Positions 36,001-47,545 of a DNA stretch of 64,000 nt are shown here, piece after piece. Source of the DNA: Malurus cyaneus samueli. Its lineage: Eukaryota; Chordata; Aves; Passeriformes; Maluridae. The notes under the pieces were generated by a model. It searched no databases. It was not told where the DNA came from and saw nothing but the letters and a program-made list of their open reading frames with translations. The stretch covers positions 44,530,471 to 44,594,470 of the forward strand of contig CM019236.1 of the NCBI GenBank assembly GCA_009741485.1. Direction: 5' to 3'. Every line of letters starts with the position of its first letter. Position 1 is the stretch's first letter. The translations under genes were made by a program, and so were the position numbers.

Positions 36001-36606
36001 TTACAGACCATAAGTCAATATATTCTTGCATTTTTCAATGCAGAGAGTGGCTGGTTGAGTTGATAACAGTTGCACTGTGGCTTTTTCACTTAATATCTGA
36101 AAAGCAATGCCCTGCCTAGCCCAGGAAAAACTACCCAGTTACTCACTTCTGAAGCCAAAGTGTAACATGCCCATAAGATAAATCTTGACATGCTTTCTTC
36201 TTGTTTCTGTTCATTTCATCACACCCCAGAGCCTGCCTGTTTATCTTGGACCATTTTAATCTTGACAGTCAGACTTATGTAATCATGGTGACTTTGTGAA
36301 AATTCTGAGCACTTGGCAGATAGCTCTGCTTTTCTCAGGGATCCTTGAGCAAATGTTTACCCTGGACACTTACCCTGACAGTAAGTGTGTGCTGGAACTG
36401 CAGTGGGAAAGGTGACCTACCCTGGCCTTTAAATACATGATTTGACTATCTAGGGCTCAAAAGTGCTAAAGCAGGCAGGGTCAGCTCATTGTTGGAACAG
36501 CTGTCTACCTTGTTCAGTGAGGTGAGTAAGAAATTTCTGTCCAGTTAGTCTAAAAGGTTTGAGTTCAGAGATATTCTCATGGCTTTTTTGCCTTACCAAA
36601 TTTCTG

Positions 36607-36782
36607 AGATTACCTTTTTCTGTTTGGTTGGTTTGTTTTTACTTTTAAATTAGGTGGGGGTTTTTTAGTTTATTTGTTTGTGTGGTGGGGGATTTTGGTG
36701 CTTTTTTTCTTTTTTATTTTTTTGTTTGTTTGTTTTTTTGGGGTTGTTTGGCTGTTTGTTTGGGTTGGTTTTTTTTGTTCAT
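36607..36782 (+). repeat. T/G-rich low-complexity tract
   Basis: About 175 bp built almost wholly of T and G on the + strand, with GTTTG and GGTTTT runs, T6-T8 runs and short G5 blocks. A and C are nearly absent. It is strongly strand-asymmetric within the transcribed intron. Confidence 0.9.
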
Positions 36783-39300
36783 TCCAAGTGGTAGGGGTGG
36801 AGGACACCTTTAACAAAGCTTCTGCAATCCAATTTGAGTTAGCATCCTTCTGACTTCATATCTTGATACTCTGCAGTTATGTTTTGATGATTTGACACTT
36901 TTTAAATGTAGGCAGCAGGGGAATTTGAATAATAAAGGTTTCTAGTACAGTAAACAAGTCTTAGGTCTAGCAGAAGAAAATAAGTATATTTTCTTCTGGT
37001 TTCGGATGCATTGAAACTGGCTCAGAAGTCCACAGGTTAAAATCTTCCATATTTTGACAGCAACAGCTTACCTGTTATGAGGCGTCTTGCAAATGAGTTG
37101 AATTTAGAGAGCTACTTAAAATTCCTGAAGGGTCCTTGTTGGTACGCAACAATCCTTTTCTAGAACAAAACAAAGAGAAAAACAAAACAATCCCCCTCAG
37201 ATACTTTTCTAGCCTTTCGTTCATAGGTGCCAAACACTCAGCAGCTTCCTGATTGCATTGGCTGCACATGGGTTTTCCTGAGTCTGAAAACCAGAATATT
37301 TTAGATTTTTTTCCCAAAGGCAGTTTGGTGGATTGGCTAAATTGTGACCACTGGTCATGTCCTGATGTGGACAGCCAGAGAGATGAGGGGAGGTGCCATC
37401 TGGCAGTGGGTCCCGGTGACTGTTTCCAAGAATATCATCTCAGGGAGTTCTCACTGCACAGCTGGTGGCTTGTAAATTCCAGTCATACCTTGGGATGTGC
37501 TATTTTTCCTATGGGGCTGAGCTCACAGTTACTATGAAGAGTACAGATTTATACCTGTATGTTTCTAACTATTTGAAAATATTACCAGCTATGCCTCCTG
37601 GAAAGCTTTTGCCTTTCATCTGCCTGAAACCAGCTAAGGACCATTCCAGGAGTTCTTGCTTGAGGTTTTTCTTGGCAAGTCTAGCAATATATAACAACAT
37701 ATAAATATAGTATAAATTCACCCTTTCACCCCTGTACCATGGAAAAGGTCTCCTGTGCTCCATTGGTAAACCAGAACCTTCTCTTAAAGATGCTTCTAGT
37801 TGCCTAAAACATAAACAATGGTTCAGAATTGTTCTGTTTGGAACAGCAGCCAAAGTTGTGGTCTGATTGTTCTATTGAGTGGAAAATTGTTTTATCAGTG
37901 CTGAGTGTTTTATATGCAGCAATGCTTTCCCAGCTGGCAGAACTTCAAGAAAATCCAAAGATCCTGTGGCATGGTTAGCAGGACATGATTACTGTCTGGG
38001 CCTGTTCATGACGTTGCAAGATTAGGTTGTTTATTCTAGTAATCATAATGTCTTGGTTTGCTCACACTTACAGGAATAGTGCAAATAACGTTCATCAGTT
38101 TTGCAGAAAGAGAGGGAAGGATTCCAGCCAATCAAAAATTTGTGTTCTGAATTATTCCATTCCACCAAAAAAAGGTGTACGAGTACTGGTGAGAGTATGG
38201 TCAGCACCCTACATTTCTAAGGCATGTTACTTCTAGCAGTCTTCTAAACTGTTTTGGGGTTTAGTCCTAAACTGCACAAAGAGCACATGTGAGCACTGAG
38301 TGAGAAAACATGGTGGCTAAATCCCAGGTCAGCAACACCAAGTTTGTTTATTTTCAGTATTGTGGGTTAGGGAGATAAAAAGGTCCCCTAAATGTCGTCC
38401 TTGAAGCTGTGAAACATAGGTAGATTTCAGCTGTTTCACTAGCTTAGTCCTTACAGTCACAAACAGAGTGAAGAACATTCATTTCTACATTTTCTACATG
38501 CTTTCTACAGCTGGAAAGCAAAATCATTTCCTTTGTGAGAGAATTTTCCCTCTACAGATGTTAAAAAGTTTTTTAAAAAAAGGCTCATTTTATTAACCTC
38601 AGGATTTCAGTTTTGTTTCAACTACATTGAAGAGTATCCAGTGGAAAGAAAGGATGAGGATGTGTTTTAATAGAAGATTATTTAAAACAGACAAACAAAA
38701 TGCCAACCAAAACACCAGTTGCAGACATTGAATTTTGAAAGTATAGCTAGTGTTAGCCCAAAACCCCTTAGTTTCAGGGTTTTTGTTTGCAACTTGATTG
38801 TTCTTCTAATTCTTGAGATTCTTCTGTTCGATGTCTTGTGAAATAAATATTGGGTGAAAGAAAGAAACACTTGCTGCTAGTGCACTGGTTAGACAGTTCT
38901 GTAAATTGGAAAGAGAGCATATTCTAAGAGAATCAGTATTGTTAATAATTCCTTTTCATTTGGATCATTATTCCCAAATCAAGCTGGACTTTGCTAACTG
39001 AAGAAATGCTGAGTAGGAGGCAGCGGAATTGTAAATGTAGTGGATTAAAAGCAGGGGGGATTTTTTTTGCCCTCAACTTTGCTTCAGGACTGTAGAAACC
39101 TGAAATTAGACAAAGGGCTAGTCCCTAGTTCTGCTTCCTGAAGTAAAAATGTATGTGGTGAAGATTTGGTTTTATTTTTTTGAAAAGAAGTGGTTTAGAA
39201 CAAACTTTGCTAATATTCACAAATCTTTACATGAAGATAGAAATTTAAAAAAAAAAAAAAGTTGAGTCCTTCTCTAGTAATGTACAAATTTGGACCACCA

Positions 39301-39366
39301 GTTCCAAGATTTTCTTGGAACAAGAAATTTTCTTGTACAAGAAAAAAACATTTCTTGGTACAAGAA
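39301..39366. repeat. Cluster of four small palindromes on a TTCTTG/CAAGAA theme
   Basis: In 66 bp: a 9-bp stem with TTT loop (39301-39321); CAAGAAATTTTCTTG (39321-39335, 7-bp arms); the perfect 12-mer TCTTGTACAAGA (39331-39342); and TTCTTGGTACAAGAA (39352-39366, 6-bp arms). TTCTTGGAA at 39312-39320 fits the STAT consensus TTCYNRGAA. Confidence 0.85.
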
Positions 39367-42300
39367 TGCTCAGGAAAGTTTAGGGAATTCTGATAGCACA
39401 GGGAGAAATCCCAGTAAGCTTAGATGGAAAGTTCTCATAATGAGTGCAGCAGCAGGTTCATAGCCACATAATTAGCCTGATTAGCCCTGTGGCAAGATGG
39501 GCACAGGTTCCAGCAAGGTCTCAGAGGTGTCCAGATGTGAATTGCAAGCCACTCTGAGAAATAGAAACAATCTCTTCCACTGCTGGTCTTTCTCCACCTT
39601 CAGAAGGTAGTGGGGCATTTATTTCTGCTACTGTCAGTGGAAACATAAAAATTACATTTTACACTGTTAATCTGTGTAAATTACTCAGACAAAAGGCTAT
39701 GTATTAGTGCATTTCTTCCATTAATGCTGTAAGTAGTGTTCCTCTGATTCAATATTATCAACAATCCTCCTGCAAGAAGAGAATGAAAAATTCATTCATT
39801 TCTTCTAGAGGCTTTTTTTAGCTCCTAGTTGAAAAAGGGCTGGTTTGTGGATTCCCATTTAAATTCCAGGTAACAATTGAAAACTTCCAGTGTCTTTCGT
39901 TTGGTTCCGGAAAGAAAACACTGCAAGAATCTGGTGTAAGATGTGTTAGTGTGAGTTTGTTGTCAGCAGAGACAGAGATCAAAGTCTGCACTGCCTTTAT
40001 CTATGTCAGCGTCTTCTTGTCTGACTTGAGGCAAACTGGATGTTGTCTTCAGCTTGGATGATCGTGCTAGAGAAAAGGTGCTCCCTCTACTTGAAATGCT
40101 GGCTTTTGAGGAATATAAATAAATACAAATTATACGAAGCCCGTGGGAGTTGCATAACTCATAAGTAACTTAAAGTTGTCTCAATTTCCTTTTGTTTCAT
40201 TGACTTGTACCATTTGTCTCTTGCTCACTGTGTGAATCCCTTATTTAACCTGTCTCTGCTAATGGCTTCGATCCAATCTTTTTCACAGAAGTAGTCCAAG
40301 TTTGGGAATTCGTTTCACTTTTCTCTCTTCATTACAACAGCTCTGAAAGTGACTTAGACTGCTCAGAAGACTGGAGATGGTGGGTAAAAAGCTCCTTTTC
40401 CCATTTTCAGCCATGCTAAAAGCAGACTTCTCCCAGCTGTGTGCAGGCTGATACTTGCATGGCTCCTCATGGTAGGTGGGTTCAGGTTTCTGACATTGCC
40501 AGTCCCAACTTTCTGTTGAAGGCTTACCAGACTTCTAAGGATCTGTATCACACTGGAGCAAGAAATCCTGCTTTCTTCTCAACCCTTGGCCTGCTGGATC
40601 ATTAGCATGACAAAGGAGGATTATTGACTTTGATAGTCATGATACCTTTGATTTAAGGCCTGCTTTGATTTGGGGCAATAGTGTTCACTGGCCCAGAGAA
40701 GCAATGGTCTCCTCCAGGTGAAGAGCAGGGAAAGAAACATGCTTTTGAGAAGGAGGAGAAAAAGGGAAAGAATTGGCTGAAGAGACTGAATGGAAGCTGT
40801 AATGGATGCAGTTAGTGTCTGGGAAGGACCCATGATTCCTTAAGACAATTAAAAGCAAATTGTCCGGCTGAGCGATCCCAGAGCAAGGAAGATGCTCCCC
40901 AGACTATAATTCAAGGGCCTGAATGGCCCTCAAAAACTGAGAGCAGAAAGAAAAAAAAAAAGAACAGAAGATGAAGCAAATGATGGAACAGATGTGAGCG
41001 CTTTTGTTGGGAAGACTTGGAGGCTAGCGGGATGGCGATAGGCTAATTTGAGGCGAATAATGCCAGGTTCCTTTCATATGCAGAACAGCACTTTGATCCG
41101 ATGTGGATGAAAGTACTGAAAAGTGGAGAGGATGGCAGGGGGTCTTTTGTCTTTGACAAAAAAGGCATCTGCCAGGCTCTAACTCCCTTTCCCCCACCCT
41201 CTTAGCCTAGCAGGCTGTTCCAACAATGCTGGCAAAGGGGACAAGTGTCTTGTGACAGCTGAAGAAATCTCCAGGAGGAGAATGATGTCTGCAGCAATAT
41301 GTATACTAGAGAGCTTAATCGATTTTTTCCACAGTACAAAAAGGGAGAGGGTTGGGGGGGAAACAGAGATCACAGTGAAAATGGGAGGTGGGAGATAAAA
41401 AAATCCCTTTCTAATAAACTTGTTACTTTTGTTCTCCAAATACATCTTTTCAGGAGATGCTTTGATGCTAGCATGAATACACTTAACAGAGCAGAGTAGG
41501 GTAGAGTTGCTGGAGGGGGGTGTGTGAAATAAGGAAGAATAAGGAAACAAGGAAGAATAGTTTTGCAAGGAGGATGAATGTAGAGTGATTTCTGTGGATT
41601 CCAACACAGGAAAGATCTTGGAAGCAGTAAGAGAGTGCAATGCAAGAGATACCCACAAGAAAGATGCCTGCTTTCCATACCACCTGCTGGAGGAGCTCAA
41701 ATCAACCCAAATTCTTGCATTTGTTTTCTAAGCAAACTTCTTAGCTGAAAACACCTTTTTAACCTTTCCATATTTTCTATTTTCGTAACTGCTTGGAATT
41801 ACTAGCAGTGAAAGGACTGCAGGATCGAACGGAGATTAGGAAGGCAAACAATATTTGTGCCTAGCAAATGTAGCAGTTTCAGACCAGCTGTTGGTCTGCT
41901 CTCTGATTGTCATGCTCTGTTGACTTTCTTCAGCTTTTCACATCTGGTAAACAAGACTGGAATCCAGTTTGCAGAGTTTGATGGCTGTTGTCTCCCCTAA
42001 GTATTACTTTGCACCTAGTCTGATGTTTTCTTTGAGAAGTAACGACAGATAATGTGTTATCAACTTCTGAGCAAAGCCCATCTCAGTAAATTAAATCCTT
42101 TAAGAACAGTAGGTTCAGGAATCCTCCCTTTTTCTGAGATCCTGACAATGTTTATCCATTACTATTTGCTGAAGATAACCTTCTCAGCAGGGCAGAGCTT
42201 TAAGCAGCATCTGATATTGCAAACAGTTCCTTCCCCTTTACCCACCCCCCCATCCCCTTCTCTTTCTGCAGGGGAGTTTGAATTCCCCCAAGGAGGTAGG

Positions 42301-45300
42301 AGTGATACGGAAATTGAGAGGAACTATCACATTGCTTTGAGAGGCTGAACACTGATGCTAATGGCAGATTGTAATCCTGTGTAGCTGTTCAGTAGGTGTG
42401 CCATCATCCCACTCCACCCTAGCAGATGCCAGGGTTCTGTTCAGACCAGTTGATGTGGAGAGTATTGTTGACAATAGCATTTCCTGTGCTCTCGCTGTGC
42501 ATGAGATTCATGAATTACTGTAACTCATTAGGGAAGGCTGATTGCTAAGGACATTGATGCTCTTTTGACTTCTGCCTCATCGTTGTACCTTGACTTTTCT
42601 TACTTCTGGTGCAGGACATGAGTGGTGCTGCTGCCCTCAAAGGAGCCGAGAGCACCTCTATCCCTCACAGCACCAAGGCGGAAGCCCACTCTCTGCCTGT
42701 GCCATTGTGGATGGTACTTGGGTGACTTCTCCTTTATGTACTGTGTACAGTGACAGGATGCACCTCCAGAGCTGTGTGGGGAAAGATGTTGCTTATGAGG
42801 AAGTCTGACCTGTCAGGGAGCAGTCCTCTGTAGTCCTGCATGCCAAAGAAAAACAGCCCATGCAGTGCCACACAAACCACCAATAGGGCCATGAAATCCA
42901 CTGTAAGTTGCTGGACGCTCTAAGCCCAGGGAGTTGTGGTTAGGATGGGATGTAGAAGTCCTGGGCAGCCCTGGGACACTTTGTTCTTTGAGGGAAAACA
43001 TGGACAACCTCATGGAAAACCTCATTTTGTGCTTTCCCATTTGGGCAGGCAAGCCCTGCAGCCGCTGCCATGCTAAAATTTTTTCATACATCGAGTATCA
43101 GCTCACAGCTCTAGCCTGAAAGATGTACTCTCAGCAAAGGCCACAGAGCTGCCAAAGCTGCCTCACCAAGGCAGTTTTTTGTCATTCTAGCAGTAAAATT
43201 AGCGATACAGAGGAAGAAGGGGTGAGTTGTCACTCTTCCTGTGAAATGTGTGCAGATCTCCCATAACTGTAGCATGCAGAGCAAGTGACAGGAGGACTGC
43301 AGACTGCAGGGGTTCAGCAGAAAGAGAGGAAAATTGGCTTTTTTCTCACATCTCACCCAGCAGGCTGTTGTTTTCTCCCAGAAGCCTGCTACTCGCAGCT
43401 GGTTTGTGTTTGGATGAAAACCAAACAATAAAGATTGAAAAGACTCTTTGATGTGCTCCGTCTGCATTGATGCAGAGCTACCTGACCAACCTGGGAGGCT
43501 GTCACATTTCATGCCTACTGTGTGGACAGGGACAGTCTGGCCATTGTTTCAAAGTCTGGAAAGGGACATTCTGCTTTAATGGTAAATTGTCAAGCAGATG
43601 GTGTCAAATTGCTTAAAAATAGGCCCTTCCCATGGAAGTGCTTTTGGCTGTACTGATTGTACATGTGACATTTTCCTGGCATGACCCAGAAGTCATGGCT
43701 GTAGAAATCCTGTATTTTCAGCATGCATTTGGCTTGTCTCTCAGTGAGTGTTGTCTGGTCATAAGCATCCACTAGGAATTCTCTGAAGCCAAACCAATGG
43801 AAAAGGATGGCTTTGGAGTATGACAAATCCCAGCCTGCATGCAAACTTTTGTTCAGATATGAAGTGGATGCAATTTGGTTGTTCATTTTTCTTTAAAATC
43901 TAACAGAGATCCTTTGCAAGATGGCCACTGCTTAGTTTGATATAACTTGCCTGGAGTTACTATTTTGGTTTAGTGCTGCTTATATCAACAAAGTGAGTTC
44001 TCTCTCTTTCTTAAAAACATGAGATGGGAGGGAATGTGTCCATTCACCCTCTCAGAACTAATGCTGAATTATGTGCTTTTGTATTGGGTTACATACACAG
44101 TTATTTGCATCCAAAGAGGTAAGTCTGGCTGTAGTGGGGGCAGCATGACTTCAAGGCTGGTGGAATTTTCACCTTTCTGTAGAAGACAGATGGTTGTGCT
44201 GGGGAGGAAAATTGGACCTGTTTATTTCCACATCTGCTCTGCAATCCCAAAATTTGGTTCACATAATCTCAGTACATTAGGACTATGCTTACTCATGTGT
44301 GAGTTTCATGGTGTTGGCAAATCCTGTCAGTTCCAGAGTGCCTTTGATGGTGTTTGAGGCAAATAGCCAGGAGGAGTTAATTACACAGAGAGTAACCAGA
44401 GCTTAGAAAATAACACTTTCAAGAGTAATTTTTGAAACATCTCAAAGCAATATATCTGAGCTCAATTCCTTTAAAAATAAAAATAATATACCAGTACGTA
44501 GTGGGAAAGCTGGTTGCAGTTGACCAGTTTTGGTGTGAAAACCAGTGGTAGCATGAGCACTGCTTTCTGGAGAGATGGTAGTGTTTTAGCTACCTGGTGT
44601 TGACAGAGGACTGCTCCTGCACAGGGGACTGCACGGCTCCACACCCCACCAAAGGTACCTACGGGCATCCTGTGTTCAGCCTGGGGACCTTCTACCCCAA
44701 GTCCTTCCTTGGCTCCCTGCCTTTCTGGGGCTTTTGGACTACAGTGATTGGAGCAGCTAGGGAGAGAGACACAGATTCTTTCTGTTGGTTTCAAAGACAC
44801 CTGTTGCTCCAGAGTACTCTCCTGTCCCTTTGCAGTACTCATCCTCATGGGCTGTGCATTGCCCGAGGCAGGGGAGGGGGCAATGGGATCTGTGACCCTG
44901 ATGGGGTCAGGCCCTGGGGCAGAGCCTTGGGAGAGCCCAGCTGTGCAGCATGTGGGATACAGACACATCTGCAGGGTGATGTGCTCCCGTTCCGGGCAGC
45001 AGAAAGGTCCCTGAGGTGGGAGCTGTGGCAGCCAGATAGTTTGCCTCGAGGCAAAGGTGATGGGAGTGTTTGCATTCCCAGGGGGAGGCTGAGGAGGAAG
45101 GAATGTTGGCAGCGCCCTGCCTGCAGAGGCTGTCAGCTGGCAGAGTGTGAGTGCTGTGCAGCTTCAGGAGAGTAGCTTCCCATGTCCTCTAAGGGCCACC
45201 ACTCTTCCCTGGCCTGCTCCAGAGAGCCATTCCTGCCTGGAATAGATGAGTTGTCTGAGAGGAGACACAAGACAGGAAACAACAGCCCGTGAGTGTTCTT

Positions 45301-45699
45301 GCAGATGAGGAAGGAAGGGCAAACAAGGAGAATTGGTGCTCAATTTAGGTAGGTGGCTGAGGGATAGGAGCCAGTCAGGTACTGGGGCTCTGTAGTGGTC
45401 AGGCAGATTGTCATCTAAGGGAGCAAGATTACCCCTGCTTGAGCCCGCCCCTTTCTGTGTTAACCGTGTCACAAGCAAAACCCCACAGAGTTATCATTCC
45501 CTCGGCAGGCGAGATCCAAGGTGTGAGTACCTGCAGAGCTGTAGGAAATGCGGGGTCATGCTGTCTTGACCAGCACGCTTAGAGCCGGAGCAGCTTCAGA
45601 GAACCCTCAGCAGGTGCCTGTGTGTCTGTGACCCTGTCATGGCACGAAAAGAGAACTTACCAGGAACTCTGTCTTTTCCTCCCTTTCCCCCTCCCTCAG

Positions 45700-45846
45700 G
45701 TGGTCTTTGCTTTGAATCAGACTCTCTTGCAGCAGGAGAGCCTCCGAGCAGGCAGTTTCCAGATCCCTTATACGACAGAAGACCTTATCAAGCATTACAA
45801 CTGTGGGGACCTCAGCTCCATCATCCTCAACCATGACACTTCTCAA
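45700..45846 (+). CDS. TRABD2A: TRABD2A (TIKI1) coding exon 3
   Basis: 49 codons, phase 0 at both ends, between acceptor CCCTCAG and donor GTGAGT. The product begins [20 protein letters not shown] and ends NHDTSQ, with [15 protein letters not shown] between, typical of TIKI proteins. NQT is a potential N-glycosylation site. The CGD cysteine probably joins the extracellular fold's disulfides (inference). It is intact, without stop or frameshift, and it joins in frame to the NFSQ end of exon 2 and to exon 4. Confidence 0.95.
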
Positions 45847-47370
45847 GTGAGTCTTGCCACCGCAGCCCTTGTACTCGTCACATGTCCCTGTGGTGCTAAC
45901 CCCTGTCACACTTGTGCTCATCACTACTCAGGCAGGCCCTTTGTGGGTGAGGGCCAGGGCCAGGGCCATGTTCCTGGCTCCCTGGCACATCTGCTTTCCT
46001 GAGCCTCCTGTTCCAGGGGTCTTCCCCTCAACCTCTCTCTTGCACGCAAGCAGTGAGGGTGCACCTGGATTTTCCTTTTGGATGAGTGCCCTGTTCAATT
46101 TAGCATCTAAGTTCTATGAGTTAATAATTTGCTTTCTTAAGGATTCTGCAGAATTACACTAGCTTAGGTATGAGCAAACTTAATGCTAACAGCAGGCTCT
46201 CTTGTGCACATTGCAACAGAGAAATGCGCTTGTGGCTTGGAAGCTTGTGTAAGGCTGGGCAAGTTACAAGCTTTTCAATGTCTGCTATCAGTATGATTGT
46301 GTGCTGTGGACAGGGCCTGAAGGAGAGAAATGGAGCGAAACAAATAAAAGATAGATTTAGACTGAATGTGATGGAAAAGAGACCTGAGACCTCACAGACT
46401 TGGGTTTATAGAGATGGTTTCCTAAGCAGCACGATGGAATGTAACACTGATCTTTAACCATGAGAAAATGCCCAGCAGGGACCAACTTGTCCTGTTTGGG
46501 CTGTTAGATTAACTAACCTCAGGCTGAGATATCAGCCTCTCTGTTCTTGTGTGTGAGGTATTGCCTGGCAATTTGTGCATGTCAGTGAGAACACAGGCTC
46601 TATCCTCAGAGTGCTGAAAAGGCAGTGCTGATACCTGGGCTTTCCTTGCTGTATAACCATTTTCCTGTGACCCTTTGATAAATACTGCAGAGTCACACCA
46701 ACCCTTGCTTCTCTGGTGCCGAGCTCTGCGCTTGTGTCGCTGCCTTCCTGTCCTTCTTACTGCCTAGCTTTTACACCCTACGTAGATTTCAAAGGGTTTC
46801 TCAGAGGAGGCCAGCGTTGTAAGAAATGTGGTGCTGCATCACTATCCTGTGGAGATGTTACAATCTGCAGACATTGCCCCTAGGACTTTGGAGACAGCAG
46901 CTCTTCCTGAGACCTGCATATTGCCAAGGGAACTGTCCCTACAACTAATGCCTCAAGCTACTTGTCAAAAAGTGGGATTGCTGTGACTGTGGACCCACAT
47001 TTCTCTCCGCTGGCAAATGGTCAGAGTAATGTCCAGCCACAGCTGTCCTGGGCACCCCAGGAGGAAGCCACCATTTTAAAAGATACTTCAGGGCAGAGCA
47101 GCTGGAGGTGGTAATGCTTTCTTGACTTTGAATTTTTATTAAAAAAATCCATCTGTCTAACTTATGAAATGATACATTGAAAGAAATTAAGCACCATGCA
47201 TTATTAGAAGTCTGCCAAGTATTTTTTTAGCTTGTTTTGTGTGTTGACATACTGGCTGTGCCTTGAGGGATGAGGCAGTTGCCACTGTCCAAGTGGAGCA
47301 AAAATGCCTATGCATGACGGCTGCTTGTGAAATAAATTCCCCTTTCATGAAGACTTTTTTTTTACCTTAG
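45847..47370 (+). other. TRABD2A: TRABD2A intron 3 (1.5 kb)
   Basis: Donor GTGAGT; acceptor T-rich, ending TTACCTTAG at 47370. A short hexamer repeat (GGGCCA, three copies) lies at about 45952-45969. No mobile element or further exon is recognised. Confidence 0.85.
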
Positions 47371-47545
47371 GTCCCCAATTTCATTAATGCTACACTTCCA
47401 GCCCATGAACGCATTACTGCCCAAGAGATAGACAGCTACTTCCGCCAGGAGCTCATCTACAAGAGAAATGAGCGAATGGGCAGGAGGGTGAAGGACCTGC
47501 TGGAAGAGCACCGAGACAAGAGTTTCTTCTTTGCGTTTGGAGCTG
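47371..47545 (+). CDS. TRABD2A: TRABD2A (TIKI1) coding exon 4
   Basis: 175 nt: 58 codons plus one base, phase 0 in and phase 1 out, ending GCT G before donor GTATGT. The product begins [20 protein letters not shown] and continues [20 protein letters not shown], ending SFFFAFGA. The terminal FGAG is the first half of the second GX2H metal-site motif (GAGH); its His comes from exon 5. NAT is a potential glycosylation site. The reading frame is intact. Confidence 0.95.

Larger units (their letters stand above)
9809..45699 (+). other. TRABD2A: TRABD2A intron 2 (about 35.9 kb)
   Basis: Donor GTGAGG; acceptor pyrimidine-rich, ending CCCTCAG at 45699. Contents recognised: CR1 fragment (11952-12772), SINE (17650-17775), perfect hairpin (18690-18732), two related segments with LTR starts (28587-28792 and 29948-30070), T/G-rich tract (36607-36782) and palindrome cluster (39301-39366). 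Nothing recognisable was found in about 13-17.6 kb, 19-28.5 kb, 30.1-36.6 kb or 39.4-45.7 kb. This sequence is mostly unique and AT-leaning, with a somewhat GC-richer block at about 44.6-45.5 kb. A long second intron could hold enhancers that sequence reading alone cannot identify. Confidence 0.8.

Noticed and set aside
41179..41700. 173-codon minus-strand open frame in intron 2
   Set aside because: About one frame of this length is expected by chance in 64 kb. There is no recognisable domain, and its Ser/Leu-rich composition is unremarkable.
44597..45175. 192-codon plus-strand open frame in a GC-richer part of intron 2
   Set aside because: Composition explains it. The minus strand is also partly open and nothing resembles a known protein.
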